Shown piece after piece: positions 31,151 to 43,060 of a stretch of DNA of 64,000 nt. The DNA comes from Globodera rostochiensis (Eukaryota > Nematoda > Chromadorea > Rhabditida > Heteroderidae). Below the pieces are notes generated by a model. The model did not search any database. It saw only the letters and a program-made list of their open reading frames with translations, and was not told the origin of the DNA. A program made the translations under genes and the position numbers. Position 1 is the first letter of the stretch. The number at the start of each line of letters is the position of its first letter. Location: assembly GCA_018350325.1 (NCBI GenBank), contig JAEVLN010000001.1, forward strand, positions 4,617,254-4,681,253. The letters are read 5' to 3'.

Positions 31151-34091
31151 ATGAATTATCCCTCCGGTAGTCTTTACTCCCCGTTGTTAAACAACAGAAA
31201 ATATGGAAGCGGTGAAGATGAATACAGGCGCGAGAGCAGCAGTAGCTCGGGTGCACACGAGCACAGAAAAGGGCACAAAACGAGCAGAAGCCCCGAAAAG
31301 TCGTCCAGTAGCAGGTACAAATTTAAATGTGCAGCTGAATGGATAACTGAAAAGAATAAATGAGGTTTGGTTAATTTGTTTTTTCTCCGAAGGTATGGGA
31401 AAAATGATGAATTGCGGATGCAGTCGCTCAGTTCGCAACTGGCGTCGGCTCAATCTCAAGTTCTTCAATTGGAAGCCGAATTATCCACCACAAAAATGGC
31501 AAAAAATCACTCAGAACACCGACTTATCGCTCTCCAACGTGATCTCAATGCACTCCAAATTCGCAATTCAGAAGTCATTTCGGTGCCAATTCTTTTTTCT
31601 CTAAAATTGGTCCATGACGCTTAATAATTTAGGTTATGAAAACATTGGAATCGGGAGTCGAAGCTCTACAGAAGGAGAAGCTGTCCTTGGTAACAGAAAG
31701 GGACGATTTGAAGGCAAAATTGGAGGCCACGGAGAAAAACATCGCAATTTTGAACGAACAAGTATCCTACCTGAACGAGCGGAACAGCACCCTTTCGAAA
31801 AAATGTGTTGACCTCCTCGACGGATCAAAGGAAATTAGGGAAAAGTAATTTTTCAAATCTCCACAGATTTTTGGGCTTGTCTTAATTTCTGTTTAGAGCA
31901 ATTGCCTATGAGGACGAATTGAAACGGATTAAACCGCGCTTCGAGGAAATGGACGCCAAATTTAGCAGTTTGAACGAGCAAAACAAGTAATAAACCAATA
32001 AAATCACCAAAATCAGTCGTGGAAACTGTGATAATCCCTCAAATTCATTAGCAAATCCAAATATTCTTACATTTCCTATTTGGTCGTTAATTAACGCCAA
32101 TTTAGTTGTCGTTTTCAGGTCCATTTCCACTCGTTTGAATATGTACGAAATGCGAGAGCGCATTTGGATTCGTGAAAAGTCTGAATTTGAACAGCGCCAC
32201 AAGGAAACTTTAGAGAAATGGCAACGATCAATTGCCGACCTTCGCGCTCAAAACGAATTGGACTTGGAAAGGACCGTTAGGGCGGAGAGGGACAAATGCC
32301 AAAACGCAAATTTCAACGGAACATCGAAGGAAATGGCGGAAATGACCGAAGGCCGTTTGGTAGGCACTTTTGGAATGGCTAACCGAGTTTGGCATTTTAA
32401 ACCGTTCTTAACGAATGGTTAAGAACCCCTAAGAATTTCTTTTCTTAAAGACACAAACACATCCCTAAAGATCGAAATTACCCCTCCCCCTTCCCGGAGA
32501 GGTTTCTGGGGCGCCCTTGATGATTACGCATGCCCTAGTTTGTAAGTGTTTGTTTTCTCCTGAAAAGTGTGATACATCGCGCCAAACTGCACTTGGGGTG
32601 TAAGAATTTTTTGAAAATAGGTCATTTGAAATAATTGAGAAAATGTTTTCTTGTCGGGGTTAAACTCGACGTCAAACGATCGTAGAGTGTTTCTTGTGTT
32701 TGAATCCCGTCCCACTCTTTTCGCTTTTTGCTCCCGGCGTTACATTTTGTTCTCTGTGTCTGTTGTGTTCAATTGCCTCTCTTTGTTGCTGCTTCAAAAA
32801 CATTCTCTGCCGAGAATCGGTCAACAAAAAGAAGGCGCAACAGCAACATCCGGTCAGAAGCAGCAGAATGATGAACATTAAAAAAAGTCTGCGAGGGAAG
32901 GGAATCGCGAAAAACAGTCGAAATCCGGACCTTTCGGCCCCGACCCCAAATCGCCAGGGACTTACAAATTTGGCCATTTTATGTATTGGCAGCAACCATC
33001 GGGGCAACAGTCGTAATAAGTGAGAATGCTTTCCTCGGGACATAGTCTTAAGTCCGGAAATACACAGAGACCGAAGTCGCACACTTAGCCATTTTTTAAG
33101 TCACCTCGGGCCGTTCTGGACACATTCCAATTGGCACGGATCCCAACAATAAGCCTGCTGCGCTTTGACATTTTGTAAATATGTTGCCAAAACGATAACC
33201 GTGACAAGCGAAATACAATAGGGCGGAAGTTCAGACATTCCTATGAGTTTATAGGGAAACATTTGGGCGTGATTACTTTCGAATCGTACAGCTCACAGGT
33301 GGATGAAAATGCGTTTATTGCCTCACTTCCAAGGAATTCCTTTTTAGGACGAATGTGAATAATTCGAGAGAGCGAATATTTATTTTGCGCGAATCAGGCC
33401 CTCCCCCCGAAATGGAATTTGAGCAAAAGACCATAGGGAGATGTGTTTTGTAAAATTCGTATACTGGTAGGTCCAATTTTCTTAATATTGTTGACGAGAG
33501 CTACCCAGTATTTTTTTTGGGGGGGGGGGGGGTCAAAAAAAATTCGATTTTTAGGTGGTACGTTTTTTGCTTTTTACTGCATTTTTGTTACGCTATTAAT
33601 AGGTAAATGATTGTACATAAAAAAAGAGGTATGGCGAGAAAATTACCAAAAGTTGTTCGGCGCCGGAACGACCTATTCCGGGATGAGAGGGGAGGGGGGG
33701 GGGGGGGGGGGGGGATGCTGCCAGACAGTTTCTCTTTGATGCATTGCCTTGCTTATCGCCCCAAGTCCACGTGTTCTCTAGGGATTTGGGCCGTTGTTAT
33801 CCATTCAGTCCTTTATTCTTAAATCCGTCATTCCGTATAATCAATAGCTTCCCTTTTCAGAAGGACCTACAGACACTGTTCGAGCTGGTCAAAAATCATC
33901 ATAAAGCTGAAATGGCTAGTTGCCAGAGGAGAATATCGGAGTTGGAGAAGTTACGACGATTTACTGCTGAGGAGGGCGATGGACGACGCGGCGGTTGTGA
34001 TACGAGGGGGGAAGGAACGCCAATTATTTCAACAGGCAAAAATGACTCGGCAGAAGGAAAGGAGAGGGGCAAAGACATTGTTGAAATTTAA
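31151..34091 (+). CDS. coiled-coil protein, unrecognised
   Basis: The start at 31151 gives [19 protein letters not shown] and then a Ser/Arg-rich low-complexity region. Coiled-coil exons follow: [59 protein letters not shown] and [20 protein letters not shown]. After a 1.5 kb intron that holds an opposite-strand gene and a MITE fragment, an exon near 33861 ([20 protein letters not shown]) continues the heptads. The stop at 34091 is tentative. Repeated Leu/Glu/Lys heptads suggest a cytoskeletal or centrosomal scaffold, but I recognise no specific family. Confidence 0.6.
32672..33238 (-). CDS. small Cys-rich single-pass membrane protein, nested gene
   Basis: Three exons read on the minus strand within an intron of the coiled-coil gene. 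The start at 33238 gives a signal-like segment ([18 protein letters not shown]), then [14 protein letters not shown] 58 nt intron is followed by [20 protein letters not shown]. After a third exon junction comes a strong transmembrane segment ([20 protein letters not shown]) and a charged tail ending at 32672. The CCxxGCC motif before a membrane helix followed by a Cys cluster is seen in small nematode membrane proteins and in Shisa/VOPP-like proteins. No function is assigned. Confidence 0.65.
33500..33602. mobile_element. decayed relative of the hAT MITE (left part)
   Basis: The order of blocks is the same as in the left 110 bp of the intact MITE: a CTACCCAGT end-like sequence, T run, long G run, TCAAAAA, CGATTTTTAGG, then a TGCATTTTTGTTA block. 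The right end is missing. Sequence identity was judged by eye only. Confidence 0.55.
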
Positions 34092-34849
34092 ACGAATCAT
34101 TGAGGCAAAAGATTTTTATTCATCGTCTTATTTCGTTCTTTCTCCTTTTCAAGCTCAAATGATCAATGTGTTTTTATTTTTGTGTTCGTATCACTGGTAA
34201 AGTGTGAATCGCTGACTACCGGTCCGTACGTTGAATCAACCATATAGTACGAAAACAGCCCGAATGTTGAAAAATGATTTGACAAAATCTTTTGTCCTTC
34301 ATGCTCAGCAACACCTAAAGCCCCACATGCAAATTTATTCCGCTAAGATTTTTTTCGGTTGACGAGAAGAACCAAAGGCGTAGCTAGACCTCAGGTTTGG
34401 GGGGAGGGGGGGGGGAAGCTAATTCCCTAATCCAAAAAACTTAATTTTTCGGTTTTTAGGATAAGCAATTTGAGTTCCGTAGTTACAGATCGTGCTATTG
34501 AAATGAAACAGAGCTTCGCCGATTTAAGGAAAAAAAAAGGTTTATTATGACAAAACCAGACCTGTTGAGATTTGCAACTATGATGGAAAGGAGGTACTGT
34601 ATTATTTAATTGAAAAACTCAAATGGTCAAAATATTTTTTTATAATCAGAGGAAAATGTCTGGAGTGCGATCAGTAGGGGTTAGCGGCAAAATAACGGTT
34701 CATTACTTATAGCGTGTTTCATGTGTGTCTTGGGGAACCTCAGTGGTGGCGATATTGGTCTTTCGCAACACAAAAAATGTTAAGTCTCATACCACCAGCC
34801 AATTCTTCACTTCCCCACACTGTCCCTTTTCCGATGACGTTTCTGAAGA
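34092..34849. other. convergent 3' regions
   Basis: This lies between the coiled-coil gene and the PP2A B56 stop. At 34378-34410, AAAGGCGTAGCTAG plus a G run resembles one end of a hAT-like MITE without a partner end. I found no gene. Confidence 0.45.
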
Positions 34850-37800
34850 CTACAGAGGGCCGTGTAATGCGGCAGCTGGAGGGGAATTTGCGGTGGCGTG
34901 AATTGCGCTGGTTGTGGCCCCCGATGGGTTTGTGTCCGCCGCCCCACACGACGGTCTGTCCTTTGATGGTTGCGTGCCCCCATCCGCTGCTGTGACGGCA
35001 CCCGTCCCAGACGACGGCTTTTCGATGAATTGGGTGAGCGGCGTCTTTGCGAGAATGGTCGGTTCTGGCAAAGCCCCGCCCTGCTCTATCTGCAAAATCA
35101 GACCACCGATGTCCAACGAGTCCATCCTCTTCCACAACTCCTCCCGGTCCTTCTCACGCTTTTTCTCCCTAAAAGACGCAATGCCTTTCGGCGAAATCCA
35201 ATGACATACTTTTGTCTCTCCAATTTGTAATTTGTAGTCAATTCATCGAACAATCTCCCATTCATCTCCATAAATGTTTTGAGCACATTGTAGACAAGAG
35301 CCACGATGGTCTGGTTCCAATGTTCTTTGCTGATACGATAAAGTGCAGGGAACATTATGGGCATCACTTGGGCACTGCAGTCCTCAATCAGAGACAAGAT
35401 GTATTCGTTGTTCCAAAAATAAAGCGCTCTTTCGGCAACCTCAAATAAATATTTTGTTTTTTTAAATGTTGAAAATCTTGAAGCGGTTTCTAGGCTTATC
35501 AATGATATAGGCAACTGGACAAAATAATAGTTTTGAAAAAGACGTACTGCGTTATTGCCCTAAAATCAACAACACTTTATGATAGCTAATGCAGGGATAT
35601 GAAAAAAACAATCTCATCTTCGAATCGGTTGCTTTGGATATTTATGGAATATGTACCTGAAAATGGGGACTTGATACGCAGTTGGAGAGCTGTCGAAATA
35701 GAGGGTCAATGATTTTTTTGAATTGTTCCGGCTCAATTATGTCCAAAATCTCCTCCACCTCGCCCAAGAACATGACCTTCGAAGAGTAAAATTTTTATTA
35801 TTTAAGCGCGGGTTGTCACTTCTTTGGAACTGTAAGTTTTGGGCCAGAATTTGAGCAATGAATCGAACACTTGAGGCGTAAGCGACGAGTCTTTTTCAAT
35901 GAACTGCACGACGCAATAAGCCAGCTGAAAAAATATCTTTCAAGCTAGTAAGACTTTAGGAGTATGCTGCCACGTATTTAGGGGGGGGGGTAAACCCAAT
36001 TGGAAATTTTGACATTGTTTGGTATCATCAGTCTGTGATTTCAACCCAGTTCGTTCTACCGTTCGGGGTTAACCAAATTGTATCATTCGAAAGCAATGTT
36101 AGATCCTTAATAAAAAAAAATTGGATCTTAATTAGAACCCGATAAAAAAATTGGAGCGAAAGTCCGAATTTACCGGCCGGGAGCGGTACGCCCGCTTTTC
36201 TCCCGCCCCCATTAAACTCCCATTGATTTTTAAGGGGAGTCAAGCTGTAGCGGGAGAATTTTGCCTTGTGCTTTATGTCACAAATTGCTTGAAATGCATT
36301 GGCATTTAATGTAAGGAATACATCCCAGTAATTCTTATTTTAGGTTGGCGAAGTTACTCACATTATCGTCCCCCCCCATTTGTCAACGCCTCCATTTCTT
36401 ATCCTAACCTGTGCATGATAGAGGTTCAGACAGCGGGGTTTGTGCAGTGGTAGCAACACTTTGACAAGAAAGACTTTGTGCTCCTGCTTCAAAGGAAGTG
36501 CGAAGCCATTGATGATGCTTAAGTTCGTTGGAAGTTAAAAATAAAAATAGAAGAGCTAAATGAATTTCACTTCATACTACGTCCATTTGACCATTTTTCA
36601 AAATTTCCCAAAATTAATAAAGTGAACTAATTTTCAGAAACCTGAGTTAAGATCATTTTTAAGGTTTATACAAAAAGAAACCTTCCAAGAATTTCAAGAA
36701 GTTCCCCCACTCCATTAAACGACTCCGTTTCAAATACGAAGGACAGAAACATATAATTGATCTGTTTGCGGATGAACGCTCGCAAGCCCAAAAATTTTCC
36801 GTATATACGATGTAGAATCGTCTTCAAAAAATCTCTTTCACGAGGGTCCTCCGAATCGAATAGCTCAAGAAGTTGGAGCACAAATCGTTGGTCGATGTAT
36901 TTTTTGCCAATTGTCGCTTGAAAGTCAGTTGATTCGAGAAAGCGCAAAAACAATTCGTAGACGAGCTAATATTTTAAAAGAAATGCAACATTATGGAAAT
37001 CAAAGCCGTACTGAAACAAAAACAGTCCAGTTTCGTTAAACAACTTTAATGCTCAAAAGAATCATTTATTTTAAGTTCTTTCCTTTTGCTAAAAAGTGAA
37101 ATTTTCCTATTTTTCAGATAGTCAGCCATTAATCGAATTTGAGACCATTTACTCCACCTCCCAGAACTTCGGGCGAAAAGAGAATAAGAAAGATGGTAGT
37201 AGTAGTTGCTCAAAGTACCTGTAAGTGTGGCCATGACACTTCGAGCGTGGGTTCGTCCTCCTCCGGATCAAATTCCGAATTGTCACTTGGTGGAAGAACG
37301 CGAAAAATATTTTTGGACACCATCCTAATTATTTCCGGATACAGCGGCTCACACACGGCCCCTTTGGTTGCCGTAATATAGTCAATCAGTTCGTTAAGCG
37401 CGGCTCGCTTAATCTAAAAAAACTGACGACGATAAAAACAAAGCAAAGGTAACGACTTGCTTATTATTCTTAGGGAAATTGCAAGCAAAAATTCAGAACA
37501 AAAATTTCCACGCGTGTTGAGAATCAGTGTTACCCACCTCTTTGCTCTTCAGTTGCGATACTGGATCATAAAAATCAAAAATCTTCTGACATTGTTGAAG
37601 CTTTTGAATTGCTAGATAAGTCTGATCAGCTTGAGCAGCATCTAAAGATTGAATTGTAATTAAACATATCAGTTCGAACATTTGGACCCAAATATTTTAA
37701 TCGAAAGACAGGATTAGTTTTAGTAATGGCAAACTGCAAGACTTGACAAAATGTCTAATTATTTTAATGTTTTTTGAGTTGCGTAAAGAGCCTGAACGTT

Positions 37801-38087
37801 AAGTTAAACTACGACTTTTATGTGATGAAAATGAAATGCAAAAGCGTACCTTTAATCAGCGGTAATTGTGCCAAGTCCGGCTCATTATCCGCATGGTAAC
37901 GACTGCTGCCGATTAAGCGTCTCCTGCGTCGTGAACTTCCTCGCTTGGAGAACGGGTCGATTTTATCGACAAATTGGTTTGCACTTGCACTCAACTGCTG
38001 ACCGCCCGTCGCCGCTCCGGACGTTTTTGGTGGTGGAATCGTGTGGCCGGCCGGCTTTCCTTCACCTCCAGCAGAAACGGAAGACAT
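34850..38087 (-). CDS. pptr: PP2A regulatory subunit B56 (PPP2R5/PPTR)
   Basis: B56 subunits direct PP2A to LxxIxE-containing substrates. The start at 38087 gives [20 protein letters not shown], then [13 protein letters not shown] and a basic patch. The B56 HEAT-repeat core follows in many exons: [64 protein letters not shown] and [20 protein letters not shown]. It continues [49 protein letters not shown]-like sequence (LNLYHAQLAYC), YWPKT-like [17 protein letters not shown] and [16 protein letters not shown]. The C-terminus is [13 protein letters not shown] followed by a Ser/Pro/Ala-rich tail that stops at 34850. Introns are larger than the local norm, with some insert-like sequence near 35980-36250. 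Confidence 0.92.
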
Positions 38088-38941
38088 ATTCTGCTAACAA
38101 AACTGCACTTCAACTTCCGACCTAAAGATTTACGCTTATAATGAATATATTTGGAAAAGCTACACAAAAATTAAAGCATAATTACTTAACATTCCCAACT
38201 TTAGCTCATTTACGTCAGTTGTTCACTCCATTACACCAACAAAATTAACCCTTTTGACACTCTCACTCACTCACTCAATTTCTTTTCTAAAAAACGACGG
38301 AGTGAACACGGAATAGAGGGAAAAGAAAGCATACACACACGAGAAAAAATAGTCAAAATGTCAGCAATGCTACAAATATGTATATTAGCCTAAAGCAACT
38401 TTTTAAAATTAAATTAGGTGTTTTCGCGTCAAAAGGGATGAAAAAAAAACTTTAATTAAAAAACAAACTCCAACAATATGGGAACATTTTGTTAGTGAGT
38501 ATTTGATGTTAGATCATGGTAAAGAAAGACACTCAATTTCTATCAATAGCAAAATCCCCGTGGGCGTTTTTCAGCCCAACTGCTAGCTGTTTGCTAAAAA
38601 ACGGAGATGTCTCCGCTCTCTATCATTTTCGCTTATCCCTACGAATGTCCTTTCCGCACGAAAGCGTATTGATGTTATCCAAATCATATGGCAGCTCTGT
38701 TTTCAATCTCCTAAACTTTTATTGTATTTTGTCCGCAGGAATTGCACAGTTTCCCTTTTCAAAAGTTTTTTTTCGTTATAACTTACGAATCTAACCAAAT
38801 CAAAGATACCATGAAAAAATATGGATTTGTTCGAAGCCGTGCTTTTGTTTTGTGTTTTAATTTCCATTACTTTGAGTCACTCATAAAAGTTTGTTTGCAG
38901 CTGTACGTTCGAGCTCCAAACCTAAGAGAAATTAACTGAAA
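38088..38941. other. divergent promoter region PP2A-B56 / CWC15
   Basis: This 850 bp region is AT-rich. A (CA)n/GA-rich patch lies near 38255-38345. Open frames are short and unsupported. Confidence 0.5.
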
Positions 38942-39803
38942 ATGACGACCGCTCACCGTCCAACATTTGATACAGCAAAAGGGGGGACTGGTCGCAATGA
39001 AGGCGATTTGGCAAAACTTTCCCAACAATATTCGAGCAGAGACATGCCTTCGCACATGACATTGAAGTACAGGCAAAAAGGACAGGCCCATCCCGAGGAA
39101 GTCGTAACAAAAGTTAGTTTTCTCATATTCACTCAACAAATTTTTTTTTGTTACTTTTGAACGAAAGTATTACGTAAATTTAAAGGTTGGAACTCGATCA
39201 TTTTACTCATTCAGAACCTCCGTCGTGACATTGAGGAACGTGAGCTGCACCCGCGTGACCGTCGTTCGCGAGATTCTTTCGAAAGTTTAGGAGGTATTCC
39301 TGCGAACAAAAAGCAAAGGTGGGCAAAACTCTTACAAAATATCTCTGTTTTGTTATTTAGAGCAGAAGACAGTGCTTCTGTGCGCAATCTGGATGCTGAC
39401 GAACCTTTGGATGAGCTTGACGAGGATGACAGCGATTTGGACGACGATTCGGAGAATGAGGCCGAACTCATGGCAGAACTCGAACGCATTCGCAAAGAGC
39501 GTGCGGCGGAGAGGGCGTCGAGAGAAGCGAAGGAGCGCGAAGAGCAGGTCGGTGAAGTAATGAACATTGTCGTTTTTGAGTACAAAATTCCAGGAGCGCA
39601 TTCGCGAGGAGAACATTCTTCACGGGAACCCCCTCCTAAATCCCGCATCGTCGGAGTTCAAAGTCAAGCGTCGCTGGGATGATGACGTCGTCTTTAAGAA
39701 TTGCGCCCGGGGAATTGACGAACGGAAGAAAACGCCTTCATTCATAAATGATGCAATTCGCTCTGAATTTCACCGAAAGTTCATGGAGAAATATATAAAA
39801 TGA
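38942..39803 (+). CDS. cwc15: spliceosome-associated protein CWC15
   Basis: CWC15 belongs to the Prp19/CDC5 (NTC-related) group in the activated spliceosome. The start at 38942 gives [15 protein letters not shown], the conserved N-terminus, followed by [19 protein letters not shown]. Later exons give [18 protein letters not shown], an acidic block ([20 protein letters not shown]) and [18 protein letters not shown]. The C-terminus has [20 protein letters not shown] and VVFKNCARG, which is the family signature. The stop is at 39803. Four exons have short introns. SLC37 begins 148 bp downstream on the same strand, so the two could be cotranscribed. Confidence 0.95.
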
Positions 39804-39951
39804 GTCGTTGAGTGTGTCTGAGAAAATATTTCAATCCATTTGATTTTTAATGTATTTTATTATAAAATTTTGGTTGAGGAATTCTCTAATTATTGTTAGT
39901 AAATGCAGCTATTGAATTTTTTATGCAACTTCGGTTAAAAAAGATTTTGGA

Positions 39952-42306
39952 ATGATGGCCCGGATCCATTTTGGGCGTCTGGTCGTCTTTTTGTTCACTT
40001 TCGCGAGGTTTGCCCTGTTCTTGAATCACCCGCAGTGAGATTGTTCAGTTATGCGCTTTATCACGCTTCGAGAAAGACACTCAGCGGAGTGAAGTCTTCA
40101 CTTTCGGATGATTGGTTGAATGGCACTACACACCGGGTGAGTTGAGGGAATGCAGCTGGGTACTTGTAGGAGTTCCAACAGAGCATATTTTATCGAAATT
40201 CCATGAGAATATGAAATTCTGCCCGTATGGCTAAACCAATTACGTCAAAACTAGAGAAAACTGCAATAGTACATAACTGTCAAAAGGAAATACGTACAGG
40301 CGGTTGGATTTGTTTTTGGGTTTGGTTTTTGATTGTGTGGCTACAACGGGGAAATGACGGAGTCGGGGCTATTTCTGTCCAAGTTCAGCCGCTCTTCCAC
40401 GACCCAACGAGTGCGCAAACCTTTTTGGGTTTGTTGGATGCTCTTTTCATGATTTGCTATGCGTTTGCCCTCGTTTTTTGGGGATGGCTTGGCGACAGGT
40501 TCAACCCGCTGGGAGTCGTTGCGTTTGGGATGATCGGCTCGGCAGTAACTGTGGGTTTTGAGTATTTAATTTTCTTCTTAGTTTTGGCTGGAATTTTGGT
40601 TTCCGTGACATTCCACCAATTGTAACATTCAGTCCATGACACTTGGCATTCATCGTCCATTTTGCAGCTGATCGCCTTTGGCTGCGTTCCCTTTTGGCTT
40701 CATTTCTATTCCATCGTGTGGTACCTTTTGATCTACGCACTCTTTGGCGTTGTCCAAGCATGCGGTTGGCCCAACGAAGTCGCTATTATGGTAGAGTAAA
40801 AAGGGGAAGATTCATAGGGTTTCAAAACCACAATACGTACGTAAAAAGACGAAATGAAAACAATCATAGAACAATATTCGGAAAAAAGACAACAGATAAA
40901 AGTTTAATTTCATCATCTGATGAATCCAAATTTAATTTTAAAAATTAATAACAAAAATTCATCCCAGGCAAATTGGTTTCCGAAGACCAATCGCGGATTT
41001 ATCATGGGAATGTGGGCAGCCTGCCAACCATTCGGCAATATTCTCGGTGCTTTGATTATTTCGCTCGTCCTTCCGTTGGGCTATGAGGCAAAAACTATTT
41101 TATATTCTCAATCGATGCGATAATTTGGTCTCCTCAACCCAACCCGTTGCCCTTCAGAATGCTTTTGCCTTCAATGCCTTGTTGATTTTGATCGGGGCCT
41201 TTTTTTTGTTGATCTTTGTTAGTCCAAAACCTCCTCACTCGACGGAAGTGCCCATTCCATCGCCTCCAATTGAAAGTCGGGAAAGACAGCCGACGAATGG
41301 AATCGTTGGAGGGTCGTCTTCTGATGAGGATGATTTTTCCGGAACTCCAATTTTTCGGTGACCAAATATTTGGAGGGGATAACATTCAGAATTTGTACCC
41401 TCTAGCACTTCCTCCCAGCCGTCAAACATTCGCGCAGTAACAATGTGTGAGGCACTGTTTTTGCCAAGTGTTTTGCCGGTGAGAAGAAAGAAATGCCCTT
41501 TTTCCCCCAAAACTCCCGAATTTAAGTACTGTCTGTGCAACGCGTGTTTGAAGTTCGTCAATTACGCCTTTTTCTTCTGGCTGCCTTTTTACCTGACCTT
41601 TAAATACCAATGGCCTGAGACGGAAGCCAATCAATTGTCGATTTGGTATGACATTGGCGGAATTGTCGGTTCTGTGCTTGGAGGGATGGCTTCGGTAAAT
41701 GCTAGAGGAATCTTTTGAAATTTGTTTTTTTTTCTAAAAAGCACTATTTTTGTGTAAATTCGCCCACGCCCCACTCATTCATTCTTTTTAGGACCGACTC
41801 GGTCACCGCAGTCCCATCATTCTGCTGATGCTCGTCATCTCTCTTCCCCTGCTGTTCGTCTACTCCGGGCTCGGTCCGTACCGGCTACAGCACATTGTGG
41901 GGATGTCTCTGCTCGGAGTGACCATTTCAGGCCCTTACAACCTTATCGTCGGCACAATAGCCGTTGATTTGGGATCTCAGCCGGCGTTGGCTAACAATGC
42001 CGAGGCCATGTCCACCGTCACGGGTCTCATCGACGGTATTGGTTCAGCTGGTTCCGCACTGGGCCAACTTTTTGTGCCAATGATCCAGAACAGACTCGGT
42101 TGGGTTTGGGTCTTCCAACTTTTTGTTCTGATGGTAAGCTCTTGAACTTCCACTTGGAGTGCTATTTTATTTACTTTCAGAACATTTTTTCCGCAATGTG
42201 TCTCATCCGGCGTTTCTTCCATGATGTTCGGCTCTTTTACCTTTCGCTTAGACCGAGGGAAAACGAACATCGGCAAGAGAATGAGCCGCTGATTTCCGCC
42301 GACTGA
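39952..42306 (+). CDS. SLC37-type sugar-phosphate/phosphate exchanger (MFS)
   Basis: SLC37 proteins exchange glucose-6-phosphate or glycerol-3-phosphate for phosphate, mostly in the ER membrane. The start at 39952 gives MMARIHFGRLVVFLFTFA, then a 44 nt intron and SYALYHASRKTLSGVKSSLS. Twelve-helix MFS segments follow: FLGLLDALFMICYAFALVF, WLGDRFNPLGVVAFGMIG, FGVVQACGWPNEVAIM, WFPKTNRGFIMGMWAACQPF and AFNALLILIGAFFLLIFV. A charged loop is followed by FVNYAFFFWLPFYLTFKY, DRLGHRSPIILLMLV, TVTGLIDGIGSAGSALGQL and VWVFQLFVLM. The stop is at 42306. One intron (start about 41090) uses a GC donor. The junction between about 41310 and 41430 is unresolved: the canonical choice breaks frame. Confidence 0.85.
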
Positions 42307-43060
42307 CCAAGACGGCGCGGCGCGTAACAAAATCCCAAATTGTTAAAATGCAGAATTCTACTTTCTTACAATTTTTGGCCAGAACATGATCAACTTAATT
42401 ATGTCACAAGAAGCATGAATTGTTGCAGTTTAACTGAATTCGGCTTTTGTTTTTAGCCGACTTTGGTTTTGTGCGTTTGGTGTTTTGCGACAAACAGACC
42501 AAGACCATTGAGCGCACACAATGCCAAACTAGCTAATTTATGTTATGTGATTGATTTCTATTCGCTTTAACGTTTGCCCCATTTCATTTTGTCATTAGCA
42601 AATTTTAAATCGATGCTTGTTATTTGTTTTTATATACGGTTCTTTTGGAGGAGGATGCTCACAAATTCAATACACTCCCAGCAGGGGGATTTGGCATAAG
42701 GCAACAAAGATACGTTGGATGCCCCCCTCCCCCCCCCCCCTCTCCTTCCCTTACCGTATTTTACCTTTTCCATTGGGGCGGAATGTCCCGCCTCCAACAG
42801 TGACCAGCAACGGCTTTGGTGGAAATGGGACGGTGGGCTGATTCAATCGGGCAGCCTAATCTGCTGGGTTTTCCAATTCATTCCATCTATGAAAATTACC
42901 TCCCAAATTGACGCGGCAAACTCTCGACCCCCCCCCCTCCCCTCTCGTCAGAATGGGGAGAACAATTGCAAAAATCACATTTCTTTGTAATAATAAATGT
43001 GTGATAATTTGTAAGTGACGTGCTATCAGGAACTGGGAACTGTTAAGTACCATCCAAAAG
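42307..43060. other. intergenic SLC37 to KLF
   Basis: AT-rich at first, then C runs at 42721-42739 and 42929-42942. Open frames are Pro-rich low complexity. This probably includes the KLF promoter; the true KLF 5' exon may also lie here. Confidence 0.45.

Noticed and set aside
33000..33110. A 21 nt intron in the nested membrane-protein gene
   Set aside because: The acceptor CTTAAG further on gives a 58 nt intron in the right phase.
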